A program made the translations under genes and the position numbers. Below the pieces are notes generated by a model that made no database searches, was not told the DNA's origin, and was given only the letters and a program-made list of their open reading frames with translations. Below are positions 1-6,878 of a stretch of DNA of 8,362 nucleotides, one piece after another. The DNA comes from Bryobacterales bacterium (GTDB taxonomy: Bacteria; Acidobacteriota; Terriglobia; Bryobacterales; Bryobacteraceae): positions 124 to 8,485 of the forward strand of contig PLRZ01000752.1 of NCBI GenBank assembly GCA_003164075.1. Direction: 5' to 3'. How positions within the stretch are numbered: the stretch's first letter is position 1; each line of letters begins with the position of its first letter.

Positions 1-268
1 CGCCCACCTGGTCGTCGGAGTAGGACTTGATATCTTCCATCAGGAAGTCCACCAGGCGTGAATCGCGCTGCAGGATGCCGAGAAACTGCAGCGCCCCGTC
101 GGAGGTAGTGCGCACCGGCGCGGGCGGCGCCACGGGTTTCGCGGGCGCTGCCGTGCGTTTGGTCAGTCCCAACTGCGTGAGGACGCCATCCGAAAGCTCA
201 CCGCCGAATAAGAGGTTGAAGAAACTGCGAAATGCCAAACCGATCTTCAAATGAATTGCTCCAAGCAT
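1..268 (-). CDS. DUF2760 domain protein, N-terminal part (runs off left edge)
   Basis: The 5' 89 codons of a minus-strand gene; the 3' end lies outside the window. Residues 7-22 (LKIGLAFRSFFNLLFG) are a short hydrophobic N-terminal stretch. A Pro/Ala-rich linker follows (about 40-52), then the start of the conserved domain (about 55-89) with ALQFLGILQRDSRLVDFLME and DIKSYSDDQVG. That pattern (leucine-rich helix, R-L-V/I-D-F-L, then YSD-Q-G) is what I recall for DUF2760, a family of unknown function often encoded beside Hsp70-like genes; no such neighbour is visible here. The start is uncertain. The ATG at 268 has no Shine-Dalgarno sequence. A TTG at codon 7 (position 250) has GGAG 7-8 bases upstream and would give MKIGLAFRSFF, closer to how I remember the family starting. 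The family call is from memory of the motif. Confidence 0.75.
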   Translation of the reverse strand, partial: MLGAIHLKIGLAFRSFFNLLFGGELSDGVLTQLGLTKRTAAPAKPVAPPAPVRTTSDGALQFLGILQRDSRLVDFLMEDIKSYSDDQVG

Positions 269-1141
269 TTAGGATAGCAGTGAGATCGGGTAGGTTTCCG
301 TCGTCGGCGCCGGGCCGTTAGATCCGCTTCCCCTTGCACGGTTATCCCGTCATCAAGAACGTCTTCGGGAGCGCCCCCTCACCAGCCAGCGTGAACGTGC
401 CGAAGTCAATGTACGGCATGGATCAGTGGTTCGGATCCATGCCGGGGAGCCAAACGCATTAGAATCAATAGTTTACGGATAGTCAAAATCAACTTGTACG
501 GAGAGAGGTACAAAAATCTGTGGAAAACTACAGGGTTAACATGTCCAAAATCGGGCAATCTCACAGGACTCCCGCCCCCGATTCCGACCCATCCAGCGAC
601 CTGGAAACCCTCAAAAACTGCCCAACCTCACGGCGAACGGGCGGTTGCTTCCAGCGCCACGGAAACTGAATCCTGAACTGATGCGACAACTCGGCCCGGA
701 GTCCCATCGGGATTCCTTTCAGGGAAGTTCGCCAGAAGTTTCTTTCCCTCCCTGACAACGGGTGGGTGGGGTGTAATACACTTCTCCGGGGGAGGCTCAT
801 TTCAGATTTTCACTGTCCAACTTCGATTCTGGCACCGGCTGCGATCACGACGGCGAACCAGCCCGCCAGAATATACCGCACGAGCGCACAGGGCCGCCCT
901 GTTCGATCCGCACCAGCCCGCTGGCATCACAGCATCCTTGGCGACGGCAACGCAAACAGCGATGGTGTCGAACGCATCTACGAGACGGCGTATCGAGAAT
1001 GCGCTTTCAAAGAACGGCTTCTTCCGCCAGCCGCCATTCAACAGTTGGTGGCGACGTGGAAGGTGCTGCGGAAATTCAGAGCGATGAGCGGTTAATCGGA
1101 TTCACGGACGCAGCCACGGCCTCTCGAATGGCGTGGACGCC
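269..1141. other. Long stretch without a supportable gene
   Basis: I read all six frames. Open frames exist on both strands (for example 561-800 minus, 766-1095 plus, 802-1041 minus), but they overlap each other, lack convincing ribosome binding sites, and their translations are Arg/Ser/Pro-rich with no recognisable motif. A frame without a start codon, open from about 543 to 753 on the plus strand, reads somewhat protein-like (LNPELMRQLGPESHRDSF), and so does an ATG ORF at 541-669. Neither matches anything I know. The stretch may be gene debris. Its only clear structure is the inverted repeat listed separately. Confidence 0.5.
414..444. repeat. Perfect 11-bp inverted repeat with 9-nt spacer
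   Basis: CGGCATGGATC (414-424) and GATCCATGCCG (434-444) are exact reverse complements around AGTGGTTCG. There is no T-run on either side, so it is not a standard intrinsic terminator. CGTGCCG (396-402) could pair with CGGCATG (414-420) through one G-T wobble, giving an alternative hairpin exclusive with the main one. The site lies about 150 bases upstream of the DUF2760 start, so it could be an operator for a dimeric regulator or part of a structured leader. That role is inference. Confidence 0.6.
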
Positions 1142-1351
1142 CTACGACGGTTTAACTATGATACCGGCGTCTCTACCTTTCTGAACCAATAGACCGTGCA
1201 AAGCAATCATTGCTCTCATGGCTTCGTGATCTTCAGCGGTGACGGTCCCTTCGGCAGTGCTCTTTTTGATTCCGACACCCATAACTTTGGCGTACTCTTG
1301 GACGGCCCACAAAACCCGCACGAAATCATCTTCTGACAGTTCAATGGTCAT
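1142..1351 (-). CDS. Small hypothetical protein, 69 aa
   Basis: I do not recognise this protein. From the ATG at 1351 it reads MTIELSEDDFVRVLWAVQEY at the N-terminus and ends GRDAGIIVKPS. It is acidic early, looks largely helical, has no signal peptide or TM segment, and contains no cysteine. The open frame extends three codons upstream to a GTG at 1360, but that codon has no ribosome binding site. The ATG has only a very close GGGA. It is taken as real because the composition is protein-like (amphipathic helices, a balanced mix of residues) and because it lies head-to-head with the three-gene exported cluster starting at 1445, leaving about 93 bases for divergent promoters. A DNA-binding or antitoxin-like role is possible for its size, but nothing in the sequence shows it. 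Confidence 0.6.
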   Translation of the reverse strand: MTIELSEDDFVRVLWAVQEYAKVMGVGIKKSTAEGTVTAEDHEAMRAMIALHGLLVQKGRDAGIIVKPS

Positions 1352-1394
1352 GTCCCACACGATACCAAGAATTGTTCTTCGGGAATTCTCCCGC

Positions 1395-1422
1395 TGTGGA
1401 AACGCTTGAAAGGTGATAAAAT
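1395..1422 (+). promoter_or_regulatory. Possible sigma-70-type promoter for the exported-protein cluster
   Basis: A -10-like TAAAAT (1417-1422) lies 22 bases before the ATG at 1445, with a poor -35 match TGTGGA (1395-1400) at 16-bp spacing. Two small inverted repeats sit just upstream: AAGAA-TTG-TTCTT (1367-1379) and GGGA-ATTC-TCCC (1381-1392). The position between the divergent genes is right, but the -35 is weak (3 of 6), so this is only a candidate. Confidence 0.2.
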
Positions 1423-1444
1423 CCTTGCCCGGAAGGGAGATCCA

Positions 1445-1696
1445 ATGCGCCGCATACTCACGCTCGTTTTAGCGTTCCTATTGCTTGGAGCCGGTGTTGC
1501 TCTTCAGCCGTCCCAAGAGCCAACCCCGCCCGCAAAAACACAGACCAAAGAGCAAACGGTCTATACCACCAATAGCGGAAGGAAATACAACACGGCCACT
1601 TGTCGCTACCTTTCAAAGAGCAAGATTCCAATCAGCCTGAAAGATGCCAAGGCACAGGGATACTCGGCCTGTAGCGTTTGCAAACCGCCGCAATGA
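1445..1696 (+). CDS. Small exported protein with Ada-like Cys zinc-site motif, 83 aa
   Basis: Residues 1-20 (MRRILTLVLAFLLLGAGVAL) form a clear signal peptide or anchor. A Pro/Gln/Thr/Lys linker follows (about 21-37), then a compact domain (38-83) with TVYTTNSGRKYNTATCRYL, ISLKDAKAQGYSACSVC and a final KPPQ. The layout YxT-GxKYHxxxCRYL-ISLxDAxxxGYxxCxxC resembles the Ada metal-binding fold, which also occurs at the ends of secreted nuclease-like and small lipoprotein-like proteins. Here C53, C76 and C79 are kept, but the usual His in KYH is Asn49, so the fourth ligand may be missing. The ATG at 1445 is chosen because GGGAGA (1435-1440) is well placed and the signal peptide starts there; an upstream in-frame TTG at 1406 would put a charged tail in front. 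It is the first of three plus-strand genes, 52 bases before the next start. Function unknown; a periplasmic or extracellular metal- or DNA-binding role is a guess. Confidence 0.8.
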   Translation: MRRILTLVLAFLLLGAGVALQPSQEPTPPAKTQTKEQTVYTTNSGRKYNTATCRYLSKSKIPISLKDAKAQGYSACSVCKPPQ

Positions 1697-1748
1697 CCGC
1701 CTTTTGCTTTGGGAATAACAGCGTTGCAAATATCGTGCGTAAAGGATC

Positions 1749-2390
1749 ATGATGAACTGGTCTTACCGCTCTACCATCGTGTTGCTTCTGCTGATTGCTG
1801 TGATTCACGCACAGCAGAAGACAGCACAGCAGCCTCAATCCCCTCCCAGGGCAAAACTTCCAACAGTCGATTGTTCCGAAGCGCAAACGTCCAAAGCGTG
1901 CAATTCATTCAAGCAACTCTTTGAGGCGCACGACAAGGATATTCTGGACAGGCTTTCATCGCCTACAACCTATGTTTGTTTCCGCCCCAAAGAAGATGTC
2001 TTCCTAATATTCCATGTGACGGAACCTACGCCAAATGATTGGGAAAGAGCCGAACATAGCAGAGAGACGCAGAAAGCTGCGGCGGTTTTCGCAGAGTTCA
2101 GAAATGGAGTCAATTACCACGATACATTTGCACCCGGCGTCTGGATCCGAATGAACAGTTTCGACAAAGACCCGTTTTTCAAATTCCCAGACCAATATGC
2201 CCATGACAGGGAATCAGTTTTCATCGACCCAGCAGAGATCACGATAGATTACCCCTTCGACGATCAACACGGTGGTACTACTCAGTATTCGCTGGTCATC
2301 CGACGTTCTACCGGACGATTTCTTGAAACCTTTGCTGTCAAAACCACAGCAAGCTCTACAAATTCAGGAACCTGCCTGATGTATAAGTAG
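1749..2390 (+). CDS. Secreted hypothetical protein, 213 aa
   Basis: Residues 1-21 are a signal peptide (RSTIVLLLLIAVIHA, likely cleavage after HAQ or A-Q). A Gln/Pro-rich linker follows (22-38). The mature domain has four cysteines (C42, C51, C77, C209), enough for two disulfides in an exported protein. Notable stretches are CNSFKQLFEAHDKDIL (51-66), CFRPKEDVFLIFHV (77-90), APGVWIRMN (128-136) and YSLVIRRSTGRFLETF (180-195), which look like strands of a compact mixed alpha/beta domain. I do not recognise the family. There are two adjacent ATGs at 1749 and 1752; AAGGA (1742-1746) is better spaced from the second. The next gene begins only 11 bases after the stop, whose codon overlaps that gene's AGGAG site, so the two are probably co-transcribed. 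Local base composition is lower in GC than the kinase gene (a 60-base line at 1981 has 27 G/C against 39 at 5701). Confidence 0.85.
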   Translation: MMNWSYRSTIVLLLLIAVIHAQQKTAQQPQSPPRAKLPTVDCSEAQTSKACNSFKQLFEAHDKDILDRLSSPTTYVCFRPKEDVFLIFHVTEPTPNDWERAEHSRETQKAAAVFAEFRNGVNYHDTFAPGVWIRMNSFDKDPFFKFPDQYAHDRESVFIDPAEITIDYPFDDQHGGTTQYSLVIRRSTGRFLETFAVKTTASSTNSGTCLMYK

Positions 2391-2401
2391 GAGCCACCGC
2401 A

Positions 2402-2737
2402 ATGCGCCGATCCTTCCTCATTCTCGCCGCTCTCAGCATTTCCGCATGGTCGCAGCAACCTGCACAGCAGCCACAGCGACCGCCACAACAATCACAGCAA
2501 ACTGCACCGGCTCTGGCGCAACTACCGCCAGTCATCAAAGTGGAGATGCCGCCGACGAGTGCGCCGAATCCCTGGGTTCACATTGCAGACCTGCTCATCC
2601 CCGGAATCGTTGGAGCTTCGCTTGCATTCTTTGGCGTATCGTTGACCAACCGGCACAATCGAAAACTGAACGAAAAGAACCGTTCCTTTGAAGTCGAGCG
2701 CAAGAAGTACGCTGGTGCCGGAAGCCATCGTTCCTGA
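2402..2737 (+). CDS. Membrane-anchored hypothetical protein, probably truncated by frameshift, 111 aa
   Basis: Residues 1-17 are a signal peptide (MRRSFLILAALSISAWS). A Gln/Pro-rich segment follows (18-43, with QQPAQQPQRPPQQSQQ), then a TM helix at about 60-82 (HIADLLIPGIVGASLAFFGV). After it comes a positively charged, helical stretch (NRHNRKLNEKNRSFEVERKK), so the end would face the cytoplasm. The frame then closes quickly with YAGAGSHRS. One frame over, from 2709, the reading is TLVPEAIVPDLFRRLK and stays open to a stop at 2799-2801, which fits the helical pattern better. Loss of an AC dinucleotide near 2708 would join the two. The start at 2402 is supported by AGGAG overlapping the upstream stop codon. 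It is the third gene of the exported cluster and shares the Gln/Pro linker style of its neighbours. Function not recognised. Confidence 0.75.
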   Translation: MRRSFLILAALSISAWSQQPAQQPQRPPQQSQQTAPALAQLPPVIKVEMPPTSAPNPWVHIADLLIPGIVGASLAFFGVSLTNRHNRKLNEKNRSFEVERKKYAGAGSHRS

Positions 2738-2801
2738 TCTTTTCCGGCGGTTGAAAATAACTAGCAGCCGAGCAGGACCCCGGTGGGGTGAAACAGAATG
2801 A
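2709..2801 (+). pseudogene. Likely out-of-frame continuation of the membrane protein
   Basis: This frame has no start of its own. Its translation (TLVPEAIVPDLFRRLKITSS and ten more residues) picks up exactly where the 2402 gene runs into a poor C-terminus. The first 20 residues look like an amphipathic helix; the last ten (RAGPRWGETE) look less natural, so homology may end near 2765. The stop TGA overlaps an ATG (2798-2800) that opens a 46-codon ORF of no recognisable nature. Confidence 0.35.
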
Positions 2802-3157
2802 GCCCTACGGACGACAGGCAGAACCGCCGGGCGGCTGATGGGATGTTATGGCTCTCCGAATCTGGCGATGGCCCCGGCCACGAACCGGGCGGAGCATTTT
2901 TCGGACGGTCCGCGCCCGCGATTCGACAGGTCTTCTGAGTATTAAACGGCCGGAGGGTCGGACAACTCTGCAGAACTTGTGCGCCACGCGAGCGATCAAA
3001 GGCGTCGCCACATAGCGTCCGGCGGACGCAACCATATTAGCGGCCAGCCGACTTTTCGATACGAAACCCACTGCATCGCGGTTGACCGCCCCTCAGGAGA
3101 GTAGCCGTCGAACGAAGTCAACCCACCAGACGTTTCTTCTCGGAATCCTCTTTGACG
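2738..3157. other. Non-coding or decayed stretch between exported cluster and kinase 3' end
   Basis: Apart from the out-of-frame tail at 2738-2801, I find no supportable gene. A minus-strand frame at 2805-3071 starts with GTG, lacks a ribosome binding site and is Arg-rich; a plus-strand ORF at 2798-2938 is Gly/Arg-rich. Neither has a motif. Small palindromes occur, for example GCGTCC-GGC-GGACGC (3015-3029). No insertion-sequence ends or transposase motifs were found. Confidence 0.45.
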
Positions 3158-3165
3158 CTACTCTC
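3097..3165. repeat. Inverted repeat overlapping the kinase stop codon
   Basis: GAGAGTAGC (3097-3105) and GCTACTCTC (3157-3165) are exact reverse complements. Three further bases inside (GTC 3107-3109 with GAC 3154-3156) can pair past a one-base bulge. The spacer is about 48-51 nt. The right arm contains the kinase TAG (3158-3160). In the kinase transcript this would be a long-looped 3' stem-loop without a U-run. It could protect the 3' end or act with Rho, or it could be a scar; I cannot tell which. Confidence 0.45.
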
Positions 3166-6100
3166 TCGTCACACCGGAAATAGAGTGTCGCAACGTGGAT
3201 TGCTCGGACAACTCTCCAACGAGGTCCTGAAGCTTCCCCGGTTCGAGCGGCTTTGTCAGGTACCCGTCCATACCGGCATTCAGACAAGTGGTCCGATACT
3301 CCGTGGTCGCGTGCGCGGTCAGCCCGAAGATGGCTGGTTGGCGATCGAGCGGGAGCCGACTGCGGATTGCCCGAGCTGCGGCCAGACCGTCCATCTCAGG
3401 CATTTCCACATCCATCAGAACAAGGTCATATCGATCACGCTCAACTGCGGCGATGGCCTGTACACCATCCGTCACACAGTCGGCATTCACTCCAAGTTTC
3501 TTTAGCAGCATGACGGCCACTTTCCGGTTTATGGCGTTGTCGTCGGCGACCAGCACTCTCAAATCGTTGCCCGGTCGCACCGTCGGCGGCGGAGCGATGG
3601 GAGCCACGACAGGTTCCTGCGCGTCGCCCATGCGGACCGTAAATCCGAACTTCGTACCCTCGCCCGGCGTGGATTGCACATAGATGGTTCCTCCCATCAG
3701 CTCGACCAGCCGTTTCGAGATCGCCAGACCCAGGCCGGTTCCCCCGTAACGACGGCTGATGGAGGCGTCCGCTTGATTGAAGGATGAGAACAGATGAGGC
3801 AGTTGTTCCGGTGCAATGCCTATGCCGGTGTCGCGAACCTCGATCGCGATGCAGTACGATGTCTGGTCCTCCCGTTCCACGCGCGCCGAAAGGATAACCT
3901 CGCCGGCACCGGTGAACTTCAGGGCGTTTGAGACCAGATTCAGTACCACCTGCCGCAAACGGGTATCGTCTCCGGCTACCCAGGCAGGCAACTCCGGCGC
4001 AAGCTCGCAAGCCAGGCACAGTCCCTTTTCCGCGGCGGCGGCGCGAAACAGCCCCACGCTTTGTTCCAGGGAGAGATGCAGATTGAAGGGCGTCACCTCC
4101 AGGTCCAGCTTTCCGGCTTCCACTTTGGAGAAATCGAGGACGTCGTTAATCACCCTCAGCAGGGCATCCCCAGAAGAGCGAATCATGTGAACCATTTCCA
4201 AAGCCTCGGCGGGGACGGACATGGTTTCGAGCAGCCTGCTCAAGCCGATGACACCGCTCAGAGGCGTCCGGATCTCGTGGCTCATGGTCGCTAGGAAGCG
4301 GCCCTTAGCTTCGCTCGCCTGGTCGGCGCGCAACTTCTCTTCCATTACCTTGCTGCGTTCGGATTCCAGTTCGGCTGTCCGTTGGTGAACTGCGTTTTCC
4401 AACTGGAGGTTTCTGCAGCGCAGTAGCCCGTTCTTCCATAGAATGACGCCCCACACGGCGGGGGCGCCAAGCAATATAGCAATCGACCGCAACCACCAGG
4501 TTTCCCACCACTTCGGATCGATCTGGAACTCCGCCACAGCCACTCTAGCCGAGAACGGACCGTCGCGAACGCGCGACCGGATCTCCAGGCGGTGCCGTCC
4601 CGGAGAAAGCCCGGCGAAGGAAATGACCCGCTCGCTGGTGTCGGTCCAATGTTCCCCGTCCAGTCGGAAGGCAAAGTGCAACAGTTGCTCGTTCTTGTAG
4701 CTAAGCGAGGAGAACTCAGCCCTGCCAACCCGGGACTTCTGGTTCGTCTCCAGTCTTGTAATGACCGGATCGGCAACCAGGGTTGCCAGCCAGGCCCCGC
4801 GCGGAGGCCGGTAGTGGGCCAGCCCGGCGCTGGTGCCGACCCAGACGCTGCCGTCCGGATCGGCCCAGAAGGCGTCCCCGTCGGTATCGTTCCAAATCAG
4901 CCCGTCCTCCTCACTCAGATACTTCCATGAGCCGCTGGTTAGGACAGCAACACCGTTCGCGCTGCCACGCCAGAGGCGTCCCAACGAGTCAAAGCCGTGA
5001 AAGGCGGTGACTTCGACCGACGAGGCATCGGCAGCCAACACCGGGGTGGAATGGACAATGCGGTTTCCCGAAAATTCTACCCTCTCAATTCCAGCATCGA
5101 GGCGATGGTGCAGCCATAGAGCGCCATCCGGCGCAACAACCGGAATGTACGGGTTGTCGGTCAGGAGGCCGTCGGCTTTGCGGTATTGGCGCCATTGGCC
5201 GTCGCTGAGACTCCACAATCCGTCGGGATTGGTGATCCACATGGTCCCCTGCTTGTCTTCCGAAATGGCCCACGCCACATGCTCCAGCGAGGTGGGTTGC
5301 GCAATGCGTTGAAAGCGATTGGAAACCGATGGCCTGTCGTTTCGAAAGACGCCGCAGGCTGTGGCGACCCACAGCCTATCCAAGTGGTCGACGAAACCGC
5401 GATGCGAAATCACGCAAGGGAGCCCGTCCCCCGGGCCGAAGAGACGAATCTTCCCGTTTGCCGGATCGATGCGCGCGAGGCTGCCCGGCTTCACGACCGC
5501 CCACATGGCGCCGTCGGAAGTCTCGCCCAGCCACCGGACGTTATCGCCCCCCAGTCCGTCTTTCCTGGTCCACGTGCGTAGCGGCTTCTGACCTTCCAGC
5601 CGTGCCAAGCCCAACGAAGTACCTACCCAGAGCGCGCCTTTCCTGTCCCGCCGGATGCTCCAAATCAGGTCGGATGGCAGGCCTTGCGCTTTGGTCCAGG
5701 CTTCCCATTCGCCGTAACCCACCCAGCGCGCCACGCCGGAGCCGATTAGCCCAATCCACAGAGTTCCGTCCCGATCTTCCAACACAGCGCTGGTCATGGC
5801 CGTGCGGAGTCCGTGCTGCTCGTCGATTACCGTCCAGTTGCCCTCGCGGCGGACCGCCAGACCCTTGTCGGTCGGGACCATCACCGATCCGTCCCGGCCT
5901 GTAATCAAGGCGCCCCAGAAGATGCTGGATGCGATGTCCGGTTTTTCCTCCATCATCTGCACAGCGCCGGGCGGCTTACGGTATAGCTTGCTTGGACTGC
6001 GGGCCCAGACGGAACCGTCTGGCGTAGTGGCGATCGCGTCCCAGGCATCTTCTGGCAATCCTTCCGAGGGGCCGAAGATCGCTACACGCCCCTGTTCTTC

Positions 6101-6715
6101 GACGCATAGCTTCCGGCCACAGCCAAACCAAAGCTGCGAACCTTCTCGCGCAATTCCACGTATGGGCGTGCCGGCAAGTTCCGGTCCCAACGGATAGGGG
6201 CGCGCGACGTAGGAGCCGCCGTCAGGTACGGCTTCGTATAAACCGTTGGGAGTTGCCAGGGCCACGTTACCGTGCGCGTCATTCGCCATGCGTTGCGCGC
6301 CGGACAACATGCCACCGATCCCGCCGATTGCGTGAAACCGTTGCCCGTCGAAACGGAAGATCCGCTCACAGGTATTTGCCCACAGCATGCCATCCGTCGC
6401 CACGTGTAAGGCATGGACTTCCGTAGTGCATGGCAACCCTTCGACGCTGGCCATCAGACGAAAGCGCGTACCGTCATAGCGGTACAGACCCCCTTCCGTT
6501 CCAGCCCAGATATAACCGGCTCTGTCTTGCACCAATGAGAGGATGACCAGGTTCTGAAGACCATCCGCCCCACCGTAGTGACGGAAGCTGTACTGCTGAG
6601 CGACACCCACGCAGCTCCACGCCAGAATCAACGAAGCATACGCAGCGAGCCTAGGAAGAGGATGCACCACTGGTTCCCACGTACTACTTATCGGCTTCAG
6701 TGTGGGAAATTTCAC
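3158..6715 (-). CDS. Hybrid sensor histidine kinase with double Reg_prop propeller, Y_Y_Y, HisKA, HATPase and receiver, 1185 aa
   Basis: Membrane sensor that autophosphorylates and passes phosphate to its own receiver. Order: signal peptide about 21-40 (RLAAYASLILAWSCVGVAQ); 14 Reg_prop motifs of the type W-x-G-T-x-x-G-L (about 68-635, beginning YIWAGTEGGLYRY and ending SVWVGTSAGLAHY), matching two seven-bladed propellers; Y_Y_Y domain 664-732; TM about 744-760; short coiled coil 768-803; HisKA with phospho-acceptor H813 in MSHEIRTPL; HATPase with N-box N926/N930, DTGIGI 962-967 and GGTGLGLAIS 991-1000; terminal receiver 1052-1168 with D1058/D1059, phospho-acceptor D1102, T1133 and K1155. All catalytic residues are present. 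There is no Hpt or DNA-binding output domain, so the phosphate must go to a partner elsewhere. The start is GTG at 6715 with AGGG about 9 bases upstream. A GTG at 6667 preceded by GGGA would give a more usual signal-peptide length and is an alternative. The ligand is unknown; in Bacteroides, relatives with this periplasmic layout sense oligosaccharides. Confidence 0.95.
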   Translation of the reverse strand: MKFPTLKPISSTWEPVVHPLPRLAAYASLILAWSCVGVAQQYSFRHYGGADGLQNLVILSLVQDRAGYIWAGTEGGLYRYDGTRFRLMASVEGLPCTTEVHALHVATDGMLWANTCERIFRFDGQRFHAIGGIGGMLSGAQRMANDAHGNVALATPNGLYEAVPDGGSYVARPYPLGPELAGTPIRGIAREGSQLWFGCGRKLCVEEQGRVAIFGPSEGLPEDAWDAIATTPDGSVWARSPSKLYRKPPGAVQMMEEKPDIASSIFWGALITGRDGSVMVPTDKGLAVRREGNWTVIDEQHGLRTAMTSAVLEDRDGTLWIGLIGSGVARWVGYGEWEAWTKAQGLPSDLIWSIRRDRKGALWVGTSLGLARLEGQKPLRTWTRKDGLGGDNVRWLGETSDGAMWAVVKPGSLARIDPANGKIRLFGPGDGLPCVISHRGFVDHLDRLWVATACGVFRNDRPSVSNRFQRIAQPTSLEHVAWAISEDKQGTMWITNPDGLWSLSDGQWRQYRKADGLLTDNPYIPVVAPDGALWLHHRLDAGIERVEFSGNRIVHSTPVLAADASSVEVTAFHGFDSLGRLWRGSANGVAVLTSGSWKYLSEEDGLIWNDTDGDAFWADPDGSVWVGTSAGLAHYRPPRGAWLATLVADPVITRLETNQKSRVGRAEFSSLSYKNEQLLHFAFRLDGEHWTDTSERVISFAGLSPGRHRLEIRSRVRDGPFSARVAVAEFQIDPKWWETWWLRSIAILLGAPAVWGVILWKNGLLRCRNLQLENAVHQRTAELESERSKVMEEKLRADQASEAKGRFLATMSHEIRTPLSGVIGLSRLLETMSVPAEALEMVHMIRSSGDALLRVINDVLDFSKVEAGKLDLEVTPFNLHLSLEQSVGLFRAAAAEKGLCLACELAPELPAWVAGDDTRLRQVVLNLVSNALKFTGAGEVILSARVEREDQTSYCIAIEVRDTGIGIAPEQLPHLFSSFNQADASISRRYGGTGLGLAISKRLVELMGGTIYVQSTPGEGTKFGFTVRMGDAQEPVVAPIAPPPTVRPGNDLRVLVADDNAINRKVAVMLLKKLGVNADCVTDGVQAIAAVERDRYDLVLMDVEMPEMDGLAAARAIRSRLPLDRQPAIFGLTAHATTEYRTTCLNAGMDGYLTKPLEPGKLQDLVGELSEQSTLRHSISGVTRE

Positions 6716-6737
6716 GAAATCGCCCTGGAGAATCTAA

Positions 6738-6878
6738 GCTTTCGGCCTGCCGACCATTTCCGTTCCTTGCGGCTTCACGAAGTCGGGATTACCGATTGGT
6801 CTCCAGATCTCAGGCGCAGCCTGGGCGGAGTCGTCAGTTCTGACGTTTGCGCACGCTTATGAGCGGGAACCGGAATGA
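6738..6878 (+). pseudogene. 3' remnant of an amidase-signature (GatA-like) gene
   Basis: Reading plus frame from 6738 gives AFGLPTISVPCGFTKSG, then LPIGLQISGAAWAESSVL, then TFAHAYEREPE and a TGA at 6876-6878. This is the C-terminal signature of the amidase-signature family (GLP-x-ISVPCGF ... GLPIGLQI-G ... E-x-x-L-x-FAHAYE), seen in GatA and bacterial amidases. Only 46 codons remain of a family usually about 450-500 aa. The frame is closed by TAA at 6735-6737, there is no start codon, and the catalytic Ser-Ser-Lys region is absent. The break falls 20-odd bases from the kinase GTG, so whatever removed the 5' part of this gene set the present kinase upstream region. Confidence 0.85.

Noticed and set aside
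424..452. tRNA 3'-end look-alike: GGTTCGGATCC followed by a CCA
   Set aside because: The T-loop lacks the invariant A58, no matching 5' acceptor strand occurs at the right distance, and no anticodon arm fits. The pairing is fully explained by the 11-bp inverted repeat.
561..800. 79-aa minus-strand ORF
   Set aside because: No ribosome binding site, Arg/Pro/Ser-rich, overlaps other equally weak frames, no motif.
766..1095. 109-aa plus-strand ORF and the 79-aa ORF antisense to it (802-1041)
   Set aside because: Mutually overlapping, no motif, no start signal. A short hydrophobic run in a third frame (ILAGWFAVVIAAGA, minus) is open for only about 38 codons.
2805..3071. 88-aa minus-strand ORF
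   Set aside because: GTG start without a ribosome binding site, Arg-rich, no recognisable domain. It probably reflects high-GC frame openness.
3441..4019. 192-aa minus-strand ORF in another frame of the kinase gene
   Set aside because: It overlaps the HATPase and receiver coding region, which has all catalytic motifs in the main frame. A shadow ORF.
5329..5904. 191-aa plus-strand ORF inside the kinase gene
   Set aside because: It is antisense to clear propeller-coding sequence, Arg/Pro/Ser-rich, and typical of a shadow frame in GC-rich DNA.
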